Origin: Pontibaca salina
Lineage (GTDB): Bacteria; Pseudomonadota; Alphaproteobacteria; Rhodobacterales; Rhodobacteraceae
Length of the DNA stretch: 64,000 nt
NCBI RefSeq assembly: GCF_016307205.1
Contig: NZ_JAEIJD010000003.1
Coordinates: 124,001-188,000 of the forward strand
Reading direction: 5' to 3'
A program made the translations under genes and the position numbers. Shown here one piece after another: positions 48,251 to 58,158 of this stretch (position 1 is the stretch's first letter; the number at the start of each line of letters is the position of its first letter). Below the pieces are notes generated by a model, which did no database searches, had not been told where the DNA came from, and saw nothing but the letters and a program-made list of their open reading frames with translations.

Positions 48251-49476
48251 CAAATCACAAACTGCGCAAGCGTCTCGTCGTTGGTGATGTCGGTATAGGT
48301 GAAACCCGCCGCATCCAGATCGGCGAACAGGCGCACGAAGTTTTCAGGCTTGACGGTCTCGATACCGATCAACACCGACCCGAAATTTCGCGCCGATTTC
48401 TTGAGATATTCGAAACGCGCGATATCGTCATTCGGGCCAAGGATCTTTAGAAATTCCTTCAATGCGCCAGGCCGTTGCGGCATGCGCAGGATGAAGTATT
48501 TCTTGACGCCCTCATAGCGCAGCGCGCGTTCCTTTACCTCGGGCAAGCGCTCGAAGTCAAAGTTGCCGCCTGACGTAACGCAGACCACACGTTTGCCCCG
48601 GATCCGCTCGCGCAGATCACCCAAGGCCTCGATCGATAATGCGCCCGCAGGCTCCAGTACGATACCTTCGATATTCAGCATCTCGATGATGGTGGTACAA
48701 ATCCGGTCTTCGGACAGAACCAGCGCATCTTCCAGCGGCACATCCCGCAACAACTCGAATGGCCGCGCACCGATCTTTCCCACAGCGGCCCCGTCCACGA
48801 ACGTGTTGACATGATCCAGCATCACCGGATGCCCCGCCTCAAGCGCCGCGTGCAGACAGGCACCGCCGCACGGTTCAACGAATATCGGGTGCGCCCGTCC
48901 TGCAAACCATGTTGCGACACCCGAAGACATGCCGCCGCCACCCACGGGTAAGACCACCATATCGGGCGCGCTCCCCAATTCGGCTTCGATCTCTAACGCA
49001 AGGGTCGCCTGCCCCTCGATCACATCATTGTCGTCAAAGGGCGCAAGAAAATAGCCGTCGTTCTCGGCACACCATGTTTGGGCGGCTTGGAGGGTGTGAT
49101 CAAAATAGTCACCGACAAGGTGGATCTCGATATGTTCGCCACCAAATGTTCGAGTCTTGTGGATCTTCTGCTGCGGCGTGGTGACCGGCATGAATATCAC
49201 GCCCCTCACCCCAAAATGCCGACACATGAATGCCACGCCTTGGGCGTGATTCCCCGCACTCGCACAGACAAACAGTTTCTGCTTGGGCTGTTTGCGCATT
49301 GCATTCAGGGCGCCGCGCAACTTGTAAGAACGCACCGGCCCAAGGTCTTCGCGCTTCAACCAGATATCCGCATCGAACCGCGCCGACAGATGTGCGTTGC
49401 GTTGCAGGGGTGTCGCGGGGAAAACCGCGCGCATTGCTGTTTCCGCCGCGCGGACGTTATCGTGAAAATCGCTCAT
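48250..49476 (-). CDS. ilvA: Threonine ammonia-lyase (threonine dehydratase)
   Basis: 408-residue PLP enzyme converting threonine to 2-oxobutyrate. The PLP lysine is Lys52 in VRSYKLRGA, and the phosphate-binding glycine loop is [11 protein letters not shown] single C-terminal ACT-like domain (about 330-405, [16 protein letters not shown]) suggests allosteric control. The start [12 protein letters not shown] is chosen with AGAGGGA upstream; the frame continues to 49596 over the argG promoter region. It could be biosynthetic (isoleucine) or catabolic; ilvD at 15570 supports the former. Confidence 0.93.
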   Translation of the reverse strand: MSDFHDNVRAAETAMRAVFPATPLQRNAHLSARFDADIWLKREDLGPVRSYKLRGALNAMRKQPKQKLFVCASAGNHAQGVAFMCRHFGVRGVIFMPVTTPQQKIHKTRTFGGEHIEIHLVGDYFDHTLQAAQTWCAENDGYFLAPFDDNDVIEGQATLALEIEAELGSAPDMVVLPVGGGGMSSGVATWFAGRAHPIFVEPCGGACLHAALEAGHPVMLDHVNTFVDGAAVGKIGARPFELLRDVPLEDALVLSEDRICTTIIEMLNIEGIVLEPAGALSIEALGDLRERIRGKRVVCVTSGGNFDFERLPEVKERALRYEGVKKYFILRMPQRPGALKEFLKILGPNDDIARFEYLKKSARNFGSVLIGIETVKPENFVRLFADLDAAGFTYTDITNDETLAQFVI

Positions 49477-49582
49477 TTTCCCTCTCTGCCGCAGCTTGAC
49501 GCCCGGCGCAAGCGCAGCTTGCTTGCCCCGGTCCGCAAAACCCGCTAGTTCGCACCCGACCCACGCACAAGGAGCGTTTGCG

Positions 49583-50806
49583 ATGTCCGCACCCAAAAAA
49601 GTCGTCCTTGCCTATTCCGGCGGGCTGGATACCTCGATCATCCTTAAATGGTTGCAGACCGAATACGGGTGCGAGGTGGTGACTTTCACCGCCGATCTGG
49701 GCCAGGGCGAAGAACTGGAACCAGCGCGCCAAAAGGCGGAACTTCTTGGCATCAAGCCCGAGAATATCTTCATCAAAGATCTGCGCGAGGAATTCGTCCG
49801 CGATTTCGTGTTCCCGATGTTCCGCGCCAACGCGGTTTACGAAGGCCTGTACCTGCTCGGATCGTCAATCGCCCGGCCCTTGATTTCCAAACACCTGATC
49901 GAGATTGCCGAGAAAACCGGCGCCGATGCAGTCTCTCACGGGGCCACCGGCAAGGGCAATGATCAGGTCCGCTTTGAACTGGCGGCCTATGCACTGAACC
50001 CAGATATTCAGGTGATTGCACCGTGGCGCGAATGGGATCTGACCAGCCGCACGCGACTGCTGGAATTTGCCGAAAAGAATCAGATTCCGATCGCGAAAGA
50101 CAAGCGCGGCGAGGCCCCGTTCTCGGTGGATGCCAACCTGTTGCACACGTCGTCCGAAGGCAAGGTTCTGGAAGATCCCGCCATCGACGCGCCGGATTAT
50201 GTCTATCAGCGCACGACCAACCCCGAAGACGCGCCAGAGCAGCCTGAATTCATCGAAATCGGCTTTGAGCGGGGCGATGCCGTCAGCATCAATGGCGAGG
50301 CGATGAGCCCGGCAACCATCCTGACAAAGCTGAACGAATACGGCGGCAAGCACGGCATTGGCCGGCTGGATCTGGTCGAGGGGCGCTTTGTCGGCATGAA
50401 ATCGCGCGGAATTTATGAAACCCCGGGTGGGGCTATCCTGCTTGAGGCGCATCGCGGGATCGAACAGATCACGCTGGACAGCGGTGCGGCGCACCTCAAG
50501 GATCAGCTGATGCCGCAATATGCCGAACTGATTTATAACGGATTCTGGTACAGCCCCGAACGCGAAATGCTGCAGGCGTTGATCGACAAAAGCCAGGAAC
50601 ATGTAACCGGAACGGTGCGGGTGAAGCTTTACAAGGGCCTTGCGCGGACTGTTGGGCGGTGGTCGGATTATTCGCTGTATTCCGAAGAACACGTAACGTT
50701 CGAAGACGACGAAGGTGCCTATGACCAGAAGGACGCCGCCGGATTCATCAAGCTGAACGCACTGCGGTTGCGGCTGCTTGCGATGCGCAACCGCCGACTG
50801 CGCTGA
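49583..50806 (+). CDS. argG: Argininosuccinate synthase
   Basis: 407 residues. It joins citrulline and aspartate with ATP in arginine synthesis. The N-terminal PP-loop is [16 protein letters not shown], and [15 protein letters not shown] and the [10 protein letters not shown] segment are diagnostic. The ATG at 49583 has AAGGAG upstream. It is divergent from ilvA across 106 bases and shares one base with the next gene (TGATG). Confidence 0.98.
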   Translation: MSAPKKVVLAYSGGLDTSIILKWLQTEYGCEVVTFTADLGQGEELEPARQKAELLGIKPENIFIKDLREEFVRDFVFPMFRANAVYEGLYLLGSSIARPLISKHLIEIAEKTGADAVSHGATGKGNDQVRFELAAYALNPDIQVIAPWREWDLTSRTRLLEFAEKNQIPIAKDKRGEAPFSVDANLLHTSSEGKVLEDPAIDAPDYVYQRTTNPEDAPEQPEFIEIGFERGDAVSINGEAMSPATILTKLNEYGGKHGIGRLDLVEGRFVGMKSRGIYETPGGAILLEAHRGIEQITLDSGAAHLKDQLMPQYAELIYNGFWYSPEREMLQALIDKSQEHVTGTVRVKLYKGLARTVGRWSDYSLYSEEHVTFEDDEGAYDQKDAAGFIKLNALRLRLLAMRNRRLR

Positions 50807-51231
50807 TGGATGAAGAAACCGACCCTGACCTCTTCATCGAGGCGCAAGATACGGTCTGGCCGAATGTCCTAAAAGAACTGCGGGCCGGGGAAAAGACAAC
50901 CCATTGGATGTGGTTTGTGTTTCCTCAGCTTGCAGAACTGGGGCAGTCGGACATATCGCAGCTTTATGGTCTCCACGACCTGAGTGAAGCCCGTGCCTAT
51001 CTGGCCAATCCTACATTGCAGGCCCGCCTTGTCGAAGCCGCTGCGCTGACCCTTGGCCACCCCGACAAATCCGCCCGGCAGATTTTCGGACGGGTCGATG
51101 CCGCAAAGCTCTGTTCGTGCATGACCCTGTTCGCTGCGGTGCCGGGGGCACCGGATGTTTTTCAATCGGTGCTGGATCGGTTTTTTGATGGCACCCCCTG
51201 CCCCAAGACGATCAAGCTCATCAAGGTCTGA
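50806..51231 (+). CDS. DUF1810-family protein
   Basis: 141-residue small cytoplasmic protein of the DUF1810 family. The signature HWMWFVFPQL appears at about residues 34-43, followed by GLHDLSEARAYLANPTL and the C-terminal FFDGTPCPKTIKLI. It is all-helical by pattern. The function is unknown. It begins on the last base of the argG stop, so it is translated with argG, but this may be simple packing. Confidence 0.88.
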   Translation: MDEETDPDLFIEAQDTVWPNVLKELRAGEKTTHWMWFVFPQLAELGQSDISQLYGLHDLSEARAYLANPTLQARLVEAAALTLGHPDKSARQIFGRVDAAKLCSCMTLFAAVPGAPDVFQSVLDRFFDGTPCPKTIKLIKV

Positions 51232-51329
51232 CGGCCGGTCACTTCCGCTCACCTGCACGTGACATCAAATGACATTGGCTTGCGCCACGTGAAATTGCAG
51301 CGCACCTTTCCTTTGGAAGGGAAGCGCTG

Positions 51330-51989
51330 ATGTCTTTCACCGATAGATTCAAACCCGCGCTACTGGCCATGGGCATCGCGGTTACCCAGATGCTTCCGGG
51401 CACAGCGGCCTTGGCCGAAACCGGGATATTGACAGTTGCCGGCGGCTGTTTCTGGTGTGTCGAGGCCGATTTCGAAAAGGTCAAAGGCGTATCCGAGGTT
51501 GTTTCGGGCTATACTGGTGGCACCGCCGCCAATCCAACCTATAAACAGGTGACTGCCGGTGGCACCGGCCATTACGAGGCTGTGCAGATCGTCTTTGATC
51601 CGTCCGTCATATCGCGCGAGACCTTGCTCTGGCTGTTCTTGCGGTCCGTTGATGGCACCGATGCAGGTGGACAATTTTGCGACCGGGGCGAAAGCTATCG
51701 AACGGCAATTTTCGTTGCGACCCCGCAGGAAAAGTCGTTGGCTCAAGCGGCGAAAGAACAGGCCGAAAGCGATTTGGGGCAAAAGATCGTCACACCGATC
51801 ATCGTAGGAAAACCGTTCTACCGTGCCGAAGATTATCATCAGGATTATTACAAGGGCAATCGCCTGATCCTGACCCGTTTCGGGCCAAAGCGCCAATCCG
51901 AAGCCTATAAAGCCTATCGTAATGCCTGCAGACGCGATCAGCGGCTGCGGGAGTTATGGGGTGACGCGGCCCCCTTCGCCGGCGGTTGA
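51330..51989 (+). CDS. msrA: Peptide methionine-S-sulfoxide reductase MsrA, exported form
   Basis: 219 residues. The catalytic Cys40 lies in [13 protein letters not shown], and [16 protein letters not shown] and EAVQIVFDP are typical of MsrA. The N-terminus (about 1-29: basic start, hydrophobic stretch [16 protein letters not shown]) reads as a cleavable signal peptide, so this copy probably repairs Met-S-sulfoxide in the periplasm. It lacks a fused MsrB domain, and no msrB is adjacent. It stands alone between argG-DUF1810 and mutS. Confidence 0.93.
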   Translation: MSFTDRFKPALLAMGIAVTQMLPGTAALAETGILTVAGGCFWCVEADFEKVKGVSEVVSGYTGGTAANPTYKQVTAGGTGHYEAVQIVFDPSVISRETLLWLFLRSVDGTDAGGQFCDRGESYRTAIFVATPQEKSLAQAAKEQAESDLGQKIVTPIIVGKPFYRAEDYHQDYYKGNRLILTRFGPKRQSEAYKAYRNACRRDQRLRELWGDAAPFAGG

Positions 51990-52151
51990 CCACACTTTTC
52001 AGGACAATTCGCTGCCCCGCGCAGACCCCTGCCACGGGTGGCTGTTTATCAATCAGCTCACGCTTCCACAGCGGCAGACTCGCCACAGTTTCGCCTTTCG
52101 CCCAAGGGTGCGTATTTGTAAGGTCGCGCTTGATTAGGACCGGGGGTATTT

Positions 52152-54782
52152 GTGACGAACGTGACGCCGATGATGGCGCAATATCTTGAAATCAAGGCAG
52201 ATCACGCCGACGCCCTGTTATTTTACCGCATGGGCGATTTCTACGAGATGTTTTTTGACGACGCGGTTGCCGCGGCGCAGGCTCTGGATATTGCCCTGAC
52301 AAAACGCGGAAAATATAACGGGGCCGATATCCCTATGTGCGGAGTCCCCCACCATTCCGCCGAGGGCTATTTCCTGACCCTGATCCGCAAGGGATTCCGC
52401 GTCGCCGTGTGCGAGCAGATGGAAAGCCCCGCCGAGGCCCGCAAACGCGGCTCGAAAGCGGTGGTCAGACGCGAGGTCGTACGTCTCGTGACTCCCGGAA
52501 CCCTGACCGAAGACGCGCTGCTTGAGGCACGGCGGCATAATTTCCTGGCAGCGTTCTGTACGGTTCGCGACGAACATGCCTTGGCATGGGCCGATATTTC
52601 GACCGGCGCTTTTCATGTGATGCCGCTGACCCGCCTGCGGCTGGGGCCCGAACTGGCGCGGCTGGCCCCCTCCGAACTGATCGTCATCGACCGGGACGAA
52701 GCGGAAGTCTCTGAAACGGCATCTGATCTGGGTATTCCGGTCACCCCCTTGGCGCGTTCCAGTTTTGACAGTACCGCAGCGGAAAAGCGGCTTTGCGCGC
52801 TGTTTTCGGTGACTACTCTGGATGCTTTCGGCAATTTCGGTCGGGCCGAAGTTTCGGCCATGGGCGCGCTGATCGATTATCTGGAAATCACCCAGCGCGG
52901 GAAGCTCCCGCTTTTACGCACACCCCAGCGCGAGGCCGTGAACCGCGTCGTGCAAATCGACGTTGCCACGCGGCGCAATCTGGAATTGACGCGCTCGCTG
53001 ACCGGCGCGCGGGCCGGATCACTTCTGGCGGTGATTGATCGCACCCTGACACCCGGCGGCGCGCGTTTATTAGAGCAACGCCTATCCAGCCCGTCGCGCG
53101 CTTTGGATGTCATTCACGCGCGGCTGGCCAGCGTCGATTTCGCCGTGGAGCACAGCCGCTTTGCCACTGACCTGCGCGAGATTCTGCGCAAGACCCCAGA
53201 CCTGGACCGTGCGCTGTCGCGGCTGTCACTTGACCGGGGCGGCCCGCGCGATCTAGCCGCGATCCGTAACGGTCTGGAACAGGGCACCAATATCGTCGAA
53301 ATCAGCGCAGCAGAAAAACTGCCCGATCTTCTGGCCGAAGCAATGCGCGGGCTGACTGGGTTTGACGATCTCTCAACGCTGCTTGACTCTGCCTTGGTGG
53401 CCGAGCCACCGCTGCTGGCGCGCGATGGCGGCTTCATTGCGCAAGGCTATGACGCAGAGCTTGATGACTCCCGCACCCTACGCGACGAAGGGCGTTCGGT
53501 TATTGCCGGGTTGCAACAGCAGTATATCGAACAGACTGGTATTGCGTCGCTGAAAATCAGGCATAACAACGTGCTGGGCTATTTCATCGAGACCACGGCG
53601 ACCCATGCCCAGAAAATGCAGTCGCCCCCCCTCAGCGAAACCTTCATCCACCGTCAGACCACCGCCAATCAGGTGCGGTTCACAACTGTCGAACTCAGCG
53701 AGCTGGAAACCCGAATTCTGAACGCGGGCAATCGCGCGCTTGAGATCGAAAAGCGGCTTTATGAGCGGCTGAAAGCCGCCGTACTAGACTGTGCTGCGCA
53801 GATCAGTCAGGCCGCCCGCGCGCTGGCTGAAATTGACCTGACCACCGCGCTGGCCGATCTGGCCTTGGCCGAAAACTGGTGCCGCCCACAGGTTGATGAC
53901 AGCCGCGCCTTTGCCATTACCGGCGGGCGTCATCCGGTTGTGGAACACAGCCTGCGGCAACAAAGTGGCGCGCCCTTCATCGCCAATGATTGTGATCTCT
54001 CTGCCGATAGCGGCGCGGCAATCTGGCTGCTGACCGGGCCGAACATGGCCGGAAAATCGACCTTTCTGCGCCAGAACGCGCTGATCGCCGTATTGGCGCA
54101 AATGGGCAGCCACGTGCCCGCAGAATCCGCCCATATCGGCGTGATCAGCCAATTATTCAGCCGTGTTGGCGCCTCCGACGATCTGGCGCGCGGGCGTTCG
54201 ACTTTCATGGTCGAAATGGTCGAAACTGCGGCGATCCTCAATCAGGCCGATGACCGCGCACTGGTGATCCTTGATGAAATCGGTCGCGGCACGGCCACCT
54301 ATGACGGTCTCTCAATCGCTTGGGCGACGCTGGAACATCTGCACGAAACCAACCGCAGCCGCGCGCTGTTTGCCACCCATTATCACGAGTTGACCGCACT
54401 GGCGGGAAAACTTGAGGGCGTGGACAACGCCACGGTCGCTGTCAAGGAATGGCAAGGCGAGGTGATTTTCCTGCACGAGGTGCGCAAAGGTGCCGCTGAC
54501 CGATCCTATGGGGTGCAGGTTGCGCAATTGGCCGGGCTGCCCGCATCCGTGGTTGAACGCGCGCGTGTCGTGCTTGAGGCGCTGGAACAGGGTGAGCGCG
54601 AAGGCGGCCCGGCGCAAAAGGCGATGATCGACGATTTGCCGCTGTTCTCGGTCGCGCCGCCCCCGCCGCCTGTTAAAGCGTCGCCGCTGACCGCTATGCT
54701 AGAACAGATACACCCTGACGAACTGAGCCCGCGCGAGGCGCTGGATCTGGTCTATCAACTCAAGGCAGCGGCCAAGGCCTGA
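52152..54782 (+). CDS. mutS: DNA mismatch repair protein MutS
   Basis: 876 residues. The mismatch-reading Phe-x-Glu is in FYRMGDFYEMFF near residue 31. The C-terminal ATPase has Walker A GPNMAGKST (about 628-636), Walker B VILDEIGRGTATYDG and the THYHELTAL segment. A Pro-rich linker precedes a short C-terminal dimerisation helix. Translation starts at GTG 52152; an in-frame GTG at 52161 is an alternative. mutL is not in the window. Confidence 0.98.
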   Translation: MTNVTPMMAQYLEIKADHADALLFYRMGDFYEMFFDDAVAAAQALDIALTKRGKYNGADIPMCGVPHHSAEGYFLTLIRKGFRVAVCEQMESPAEARKRGSKAVVRREVVRLVTPGTLTEDALLEARRHNFLAAFCTVRDEHALAWADISTGAFHVMPLTRLRLGPELARLAPSELIVIDRDEAEVSETASDLGIPVTPLARSSFDSTAAEKRLCALFSVTTLDAFGNFGRAEVSAMGALIDYLEITQRGKLPLLRTPQREAVNRVVQIDVATRRNLELTRSLTGARAGSLLAVIDRTLTPGGARLLEQRLSSPSRALDVIHARLASVDFAVEHSRFATDLREILRKTPDLDRALSRLSLDRGGPRDLAAIRNGLEQGTNIVEISAAEKLPDLLAEAMRGLTGFDDLSTLLDSALVAEPPLLARDGGFIAQGYDAELDDSRTLRDEGRSVIAGLQQQYIEQTGIASLKIRHNNVLGYFIETTATHAQKMQSPPLSETFIHRQTTANQVRFTTVELSELETRILNAGNRALEIEKRLYERLKAAVLDCAAQISQAARALAEIDLTTALADLALAENWCRPQVDDSRAFAITGGRHPVVEHSLRQQSGAPFIANDCDLSADSGAAIWLLTGPNMAGKSTFLRQNALIAVLAQMGSHVPAESAHIGVISQLFSRVGASDDLARGRSTFMVEMVETAAILNQADDRALVILDEIGRGTATYDGLSIAWATLEHLHETNRSRALFATHYHELTALAGKLEGVDNATVAVKEWQGEVIFLHEVRKGAADRSYGVQVAQLAGLPASVVERARVVLEALEQGEREGGPAQKAMIDDLPLFSVAPPPPPVKASPLTAMLEQIHPDELSPREALDLVYQLKAAAKA

Positions 54783-54860
54783 CCCGGCCCGATTTTTAGC
54801 CTCTTTTGCGCGCCCGCTGGTGTCAGCCAAACGCTGTCGGATCGCAAACCGGTGTGCCCC

Positions 54861-55628
54861 CTATTTCGGGGCCATCCGCAACGCGCCGTCAAGGCGGATG
54901 ACCTCGCCATTGAGCATCTGGTTGTCAAAGATATGACGCACAAGCGCCGCATATTCCTCGGGCCGCCCTAGGCGTGCCGGAAACGGGACCGAGGCGCCAA
55001 GACTGTCCTGCACCTCTTGCGGCAGCGCCATCAACATCGGCGTTTCGAAAATACCCGGCGCGATTGCCATCACGCGGATCGCGTGGCGCGCCAATTCGCG
55101 TGCAGCCGGGAGGGTCAGCGAGGCGACCCCGCCCTTCGAGGCCGCATAGGCCACCTGTCCGATTTGCCCGTCTTGCGCCGCAATCGAGGCGGTATTGACG
55201 ATCACGCCGCGCGCGCCGGTCTGATCGGGCTCTTGCCCTGCCATCGCTTGGGCTGCAAGGCGCATCATATTGAAAGTGCCCACCAGATTGATCGAAACCG
55301 CTTGTGCAAAACTTGCAAGCTGGTGCGGGCCATCGCGACCCACGATCCGTTCACCCGGCGCGATACCAGCGCAATTCACGAGGCCGTCAATACGTCCAAA
55401 CCGCTGCAATGCTGTATCAACCGCGGCCTGACCATCCGCTTCGCTGGTCACATCGGTGTGCAGAAATAGCGCCGCGTCACCCAGCGCCGCCGCCTGCGCA
55501 GCACCGGTCGTAGCGTTCACATCCAGCAATAGGGCTGTGCCGCCATCCGCAACCACCATCGCGGCGACCGCGGCCCCAAGGCCCGAGCCCGCACCGGTAA
55601 TCAGAACGACGCGATCTTTCAAGCTCAT
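54861..55628 (-). CDS. Short-chain dehydrogenase/reductase (3-hydroxyacyl-CoA dehydrogenase-like)
   Basis: 255-residue classical SDR. The cofactor loop TGAGSGLG is at 11-18, Asp36 after the second strand favours NAD, NCAG is at 85-88, and the catalytic set is Asn114, Ser148, Tyr161 and Lys165. The overall pattern ([27 protein letters not shown]) is close to type-2 3-hydroxyacyl-CoA dehydrogenases (HSD17B10-like), which act in fatty acid or branched-chain amino acid breakdown. The exact substrate is not decided. It is monocistronic and convergent with mutS. Confidence 0.88.
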   Translation of the reverse strand: MSLKDRVVLITGAGSGLGAAVAAMVVADGGTALLLDVNATTGAAQAAALGDAALFLHTDVTSEADGQAAVDTALQRFGRIDGLVNCAGIAPGERIVGRDGPHQLASFAQAVSINLVGTFNMMRLAAQAMAGQEPDQTGARGVIVNTASIAAQDGQIGQVAYAASKGGVASLTLPAARELARHAIRVMAIAPGIFETPMLMALPQEVQDSLGASVPFPARLGRPEEYAALVRHIFDNQMLNGEVIRLDGALRMAPK

Positions 55629-55781
55629 GTTTGTTTCTCCTCAGACGGTCGCACTTGGTGATGCTATCGACAAGCGCATCGTTTGTTCAGGGTGCCTATT
55701 TTCTTGTTATGCCCTGTATCATCGAACATTCGGTCCAAAGAGCATACCCTCAAAGCATCGTTAAGGCGTTGATTTTATTGG

Positions 55782-55855
55782 TGACCCCGGCAGGATTCGA
55801 ACCTGCAACCTGCCCCTTAGGAGGGGGCTGCTCTATCCAGTTGAGCCACGGGGTC
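55782..55855 (-). tRNA. tRNA-Arg, anticodon CCT
   Basis: Full cloverleaf on the minus strand: acceptor GACCCCG/CGGGGTC, D arm GCTC..GAGC, anticodon stem GCCCC/GGGGC with loop CTCCTAA (anticodon CCT, reading AGG), and T arm GCAGG-TTCGAAT-CCTGC. Length 74 with discriminator A. The next three bases (55781-55779) read CCA on the minus strand, so the 3' CCA may be encoded or coincidental. No integrase or direct repeat is seen beside it. Confidence 0.96.
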
Positions 55856-55921
55856 ACACTGGGTTTTTCATAAAGCGGTTTTTTTACAATGTCATCGTTT
55901 TCTGCATCATGTTGATCACTG

Positions 55922-56998
55922 ATGTGTCTTTGCGATAACGTCGGTGTATCTCCCGTTTCAGAAAGCTCTGCCGTGTCAGAACCAGCCAAAAGACCACTTA
56001 CATTGCGCGACGTTTCCGAGGCCTCGGGCGTGTCGCAGATGACGGTCAGCCGGGTGCTGCGCAATCGCGGCGACGTGTCGGAAAACACCCGCCTTCGCGT
56101 TCTGGCAGCGGCCAAGGCACTGGGATACGTGCCCAACAAGATTGCCGGGGCACTGGCTTCGAACCGGGTGAACCTGATCGCCGTCATTATTCCGTCGCTG
56201 TCCAACATGGTGTTCCCCGAGGTCTTGAACGGCATTAACGACCTGCTTGATGACACCGGTCTGCAGCCGGTCGTTGGCGTCACCGATTATCTGGCCGAAA
56301 AAGAAGAGCGGGTGCTTTACGAAATGCTCTCGTGGCGTCCATCCGGCATTATCGTTGCCGGCCTGGAACACTCCGATGCCAGCCGCGCCATGCTAAAGGG
56401 GGCGGGCATTCCGGTGGTCGAGATCATGGACACCGACGGCAAACCGATTGACGCGATGGTCGGCATCTCACACAGGCGGGCCGGGCAAGAGATGGCGCAA
56501 GCGATCCTGCGCTCAGGATACCGGCGCGTCGGCTTCATGGGCACCAAGATGGCGCATGATCACCGCGCCCGTAAACGCTTTGAGGGGTTCACTCAGGCCT
56601 TGGCTCGCGAAGGCGTCGAAATTGAAGACCGGGCATTTTATTCAGGGGGGTCAGCTCTGGTCAAAGGGCGTGAAATGACCCGCGAAATGCTCGAGCGTTC
56701 GCCCGATCTCGATTTTTTCTATTATTCGAACGATATGATCGGGGCAGGTGGGCTGTTATATCTTCTGGAGCAAGGTATCGACGTGCCGGGACAAGTCGGG
56801 TTGGCCGGCTTCAATGGTTTGGACCTGCTGCAAGGACTCCCCCGGCAACTGGCAACAATGGACGCCTGCCGACGGGAGATCGGCCAGCGTGCGGCGCAGA
56901 TCATCACCGCGCGTCTTGCAGATCCGCCGCAAGAGATAGAAAGCCAAGTCACGTTGGCACCGGTCATCAGCTATGGTCAGACGCTGAAACGGCGTTAG
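55922..56998 (+). CDS. LacI-family transcriptional regulator (GntR-type)
   Basis: 358 residues. An N-terminal HTH (TLRDVSEASGVSQMTVSRVL) is followed by the hinge helix region (ALGYVPNKIAGALAS) and a periplasmic-binding-protein-like effector domain. The pattern is closest to gluconate-type LacI regulators, but the ligand is unknown and no sugar genes are adjacent. The ATG at 55922 has no good ribosome site; a GTG at 55973 (17 codons later, just before the HTH) is a credible alternative start. It probably regulates genes elsewhere or itself. Confidence 0.9.
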   Translation: MCLCDNVGVSPVSESSAVSEPAKRPLTLRDVSEASGVSQMTVSRVLRNRGDVSENTRLRVLAAAKALGYVPNKIAGALASNRVNLIAVIIPSLSNMVFPEVLNGINDLLDDTGLQPVVGVTDYLAEKEERVLYEMLSWRPSGIIVAGLEHSDASRAMLKGAGIPVVEIMDTDGKPIDAMVGISHRRAGQEMAQAILRSGYRRVGFMGTKMAHDHRARKRFEGFTQALAREGVEIEDRAFYSGGSALVKGREMTREMLERSPDLDFFYYSNDMIGAGGLLYLLEQGIDVPGQVGLAGFNGLDLLQGLPRQLATMDACRREIGQRAAQIITARLADPPQEIESQVTLAPVISYGQTLKRR

Positions 56999-57069
56999 GC
57001 ATCGGTCGCCTTCAAGGCAGATCCAGAGCCAGCCTGATCACAACCTGACCATAAAAGTACGTCTGCAAT

Positions 57070-57094
57070 GGAACCTTCGATGGCGTCGGGTGTT
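57070..57094 (+). promoter_or_regulatory. Candidate EcfG-type promoter upstream of exoD
   Basis: GGAAC, 16 bases, TGTT: one mismatch in the -10 CGTT of the general-stress sigma factor consensus. It lies 66 bases ahead of the GTG chosen for exoD and shortly after the lacI stop. Confidence 0.45.
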
Positions 57095-57160
57095 TGACTC
57101 GGCATCCCCTTGTCGCAGAGGGTCGGGTGCCAAGGCCCGGACCGATCTAGGATCTCATTT

Positions 57161-57775
57161 GTGCACGATAGTCCCGGCACCGACGACCAGCAAGACAATC
57201 AGAAAGTGGTCGAAAAAATCGTCGATGACATCGACTCATTGAGCGGCCACGACACGATCCGCGTTCGCGATATGGTCGAAGAACTGGGTCAGGCCACGTT
57301 CATTCCGCTGCTCATGGTGCCCGCTCTTCTGGTGATATCGCCACTTAGCGGCATCCCATTATTCTCATCCGTATGCGGGTTGACCATAGCGTTGATCGCT
57401 TCGCAGTTGCTTATCGGACGCAAGCGCCTCTGGCTGCCAAATTTTTTGCTGCAGCGGGAAATAAAGGGCACGCGGGCCCATGGCGCGTTGGGCAAGATCC
57501 GCAAGCTTGCTAGCTTTCTTGATCGCCATGCCCATCAGCGCCTATCTTTTTTGGTCCGCCCGCCGTTAAACAAGCTCGTGCAAGTGTTGACGATGCTCTG
57601 CGGGCTGGCAATGCCGTTTCTGGAATTGCTGCCGTTCTCGTCATCGATTTTAGGCATCTCTGTGGTGCTGTTTTCTGTCGGCTTCCTGACCCGGGATGGA
57701 ATCTATGTGTTATCCGCCATGATCCTGATCGCGGTGGCTGGTATGATCCCGGCGTTTGCGTTGCTGCACCTTTAA
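57161..57775 (+). CDS. exoD: ExoD-family membrane protein
   Basis: 204 residues from GTG 57161 (AGGATC upstream); a TTG at 57110 would add 17 residues but lies almost at the predicted transcription start. About five hydrophobic segments are visible (FIPLLMVPALLVISPLSGIP; VLTMLCGLAMPFLELLPF; YVLSAMILIAVAGMIPAFAL). ExoD in Rhizobium affects exopolysaccharide and alkali tolerance; the biochemical role is unknown. An EcfG-like box upstream places it provisionally in the stress island. Confidence 0.85.
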   Translation: MHDSPGTDDQQDNQKVVEKIVDDIDSLSGHDTIRVRDMVEELGQATFIPLLMVPALLVISPLSGIPLFSSVCGLTIALIASQLLIGRKRLWLPNFLLQREIKGTRAHGALGKIRKLASFLDRHAHQRLSFLVRPPLNKLVQVLTMLCGLAMPFLELLPFSSSILGISVVLFSVGFLTRDGIYVLSAMILIAVAGMIPAFALLHL

Positions 57776-57778
57776 ACC

Positions 57779-57814
57779 ACACCCCCCGCTGCAGCTGCAG
57801 CGGGGGGTGTTCTT
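57779..57814. terminator. 32-bp perfect palindrome between convergent exoD and csbD
   Basis: 57779-57810 is a perfect inverted repeat with no spacer: 16 bases beginning ACACCCCCC followed directly by their complement, centred on overlapping CTGCAG sites, then TTCTT. As RNA it would form a very stable hairpin with a 4-base loop, probably stopping exoD and, read the other way, csbD. Confidence 0.75.
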
Positions 57815-57863
57815 ATCGGTGCGCAGAGTGTTGCCAGATTGGCATTACCGGCGCGTCCCTAGT

Positions 57864-58055
57864 TTATCTGGCCCATTCGTCGACTTCGCGTTCGGCTTCT
57901 TCCTTGCTCTTGCCATAACGCTCTTGGATCGTTCCGATCAGCTTGTCGCGATTGCCTTCAATCTTGTCCAGATCGTCGTTGGTAAGCTCGCCCCACTTGG
58001 CTTTAGCCTCGCCTTTTATCTGGTTCCATTTCCCTTTGACTTCGTCCCAATTCAT
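57864..58055 (-). CDS. CsbD-family stress protein
   Basis: 63-residue highly charged protein of the CsbD family, starting MNWDEVKGKWNQIKGE and containing KIEGNRDKLIGTIQERYG. CsbD proteins are small, hydrophilic and induced by general stress regulons in many bacteria; the molecular function is unknown. A perfect EcfG-type promoter lies 34 bases upstream of the ATG, direct sequence support for control by the neighbouring sigma factor. Confidence 0.95.
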   Translation of the reverse strand: MNWDEVKGKWNQIKGEAKAKWGELTNDDLDKIEGNRDKLIGTIQERYGKSKEEAEREVDEWAR

Positions 58056-58088
58056 GACCTGTTCCTTTCATCGTTCATGTGCCAATCC

Positions 58089-58113
58089 AACGCATTTTTG
58101 GCGTGCGGGTTCC
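58089..58113 (-). promoter_or_regulatory. EcfG-type promoter of csbD
   Basis: On the minus strand: GGAAC (58113-58109), 16 bases, CGTT (58092-58089). Perfect match to the general-stress consensus, 34 bases ahead of the csbD ATG. Confidence 0.85.
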
Positions 58114-58158
58114 CCCGAAAGCCCGAAGAAGCTGGCGGAAATCCGCCACGCGGAATGC

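Noticed and set aside
55779-55860. tRNA-Arg as an integration site for a mobile element
   Set aside because: No integrase, no direct repeat of the tRNA 3' end and no foreign-looking genes beside it.
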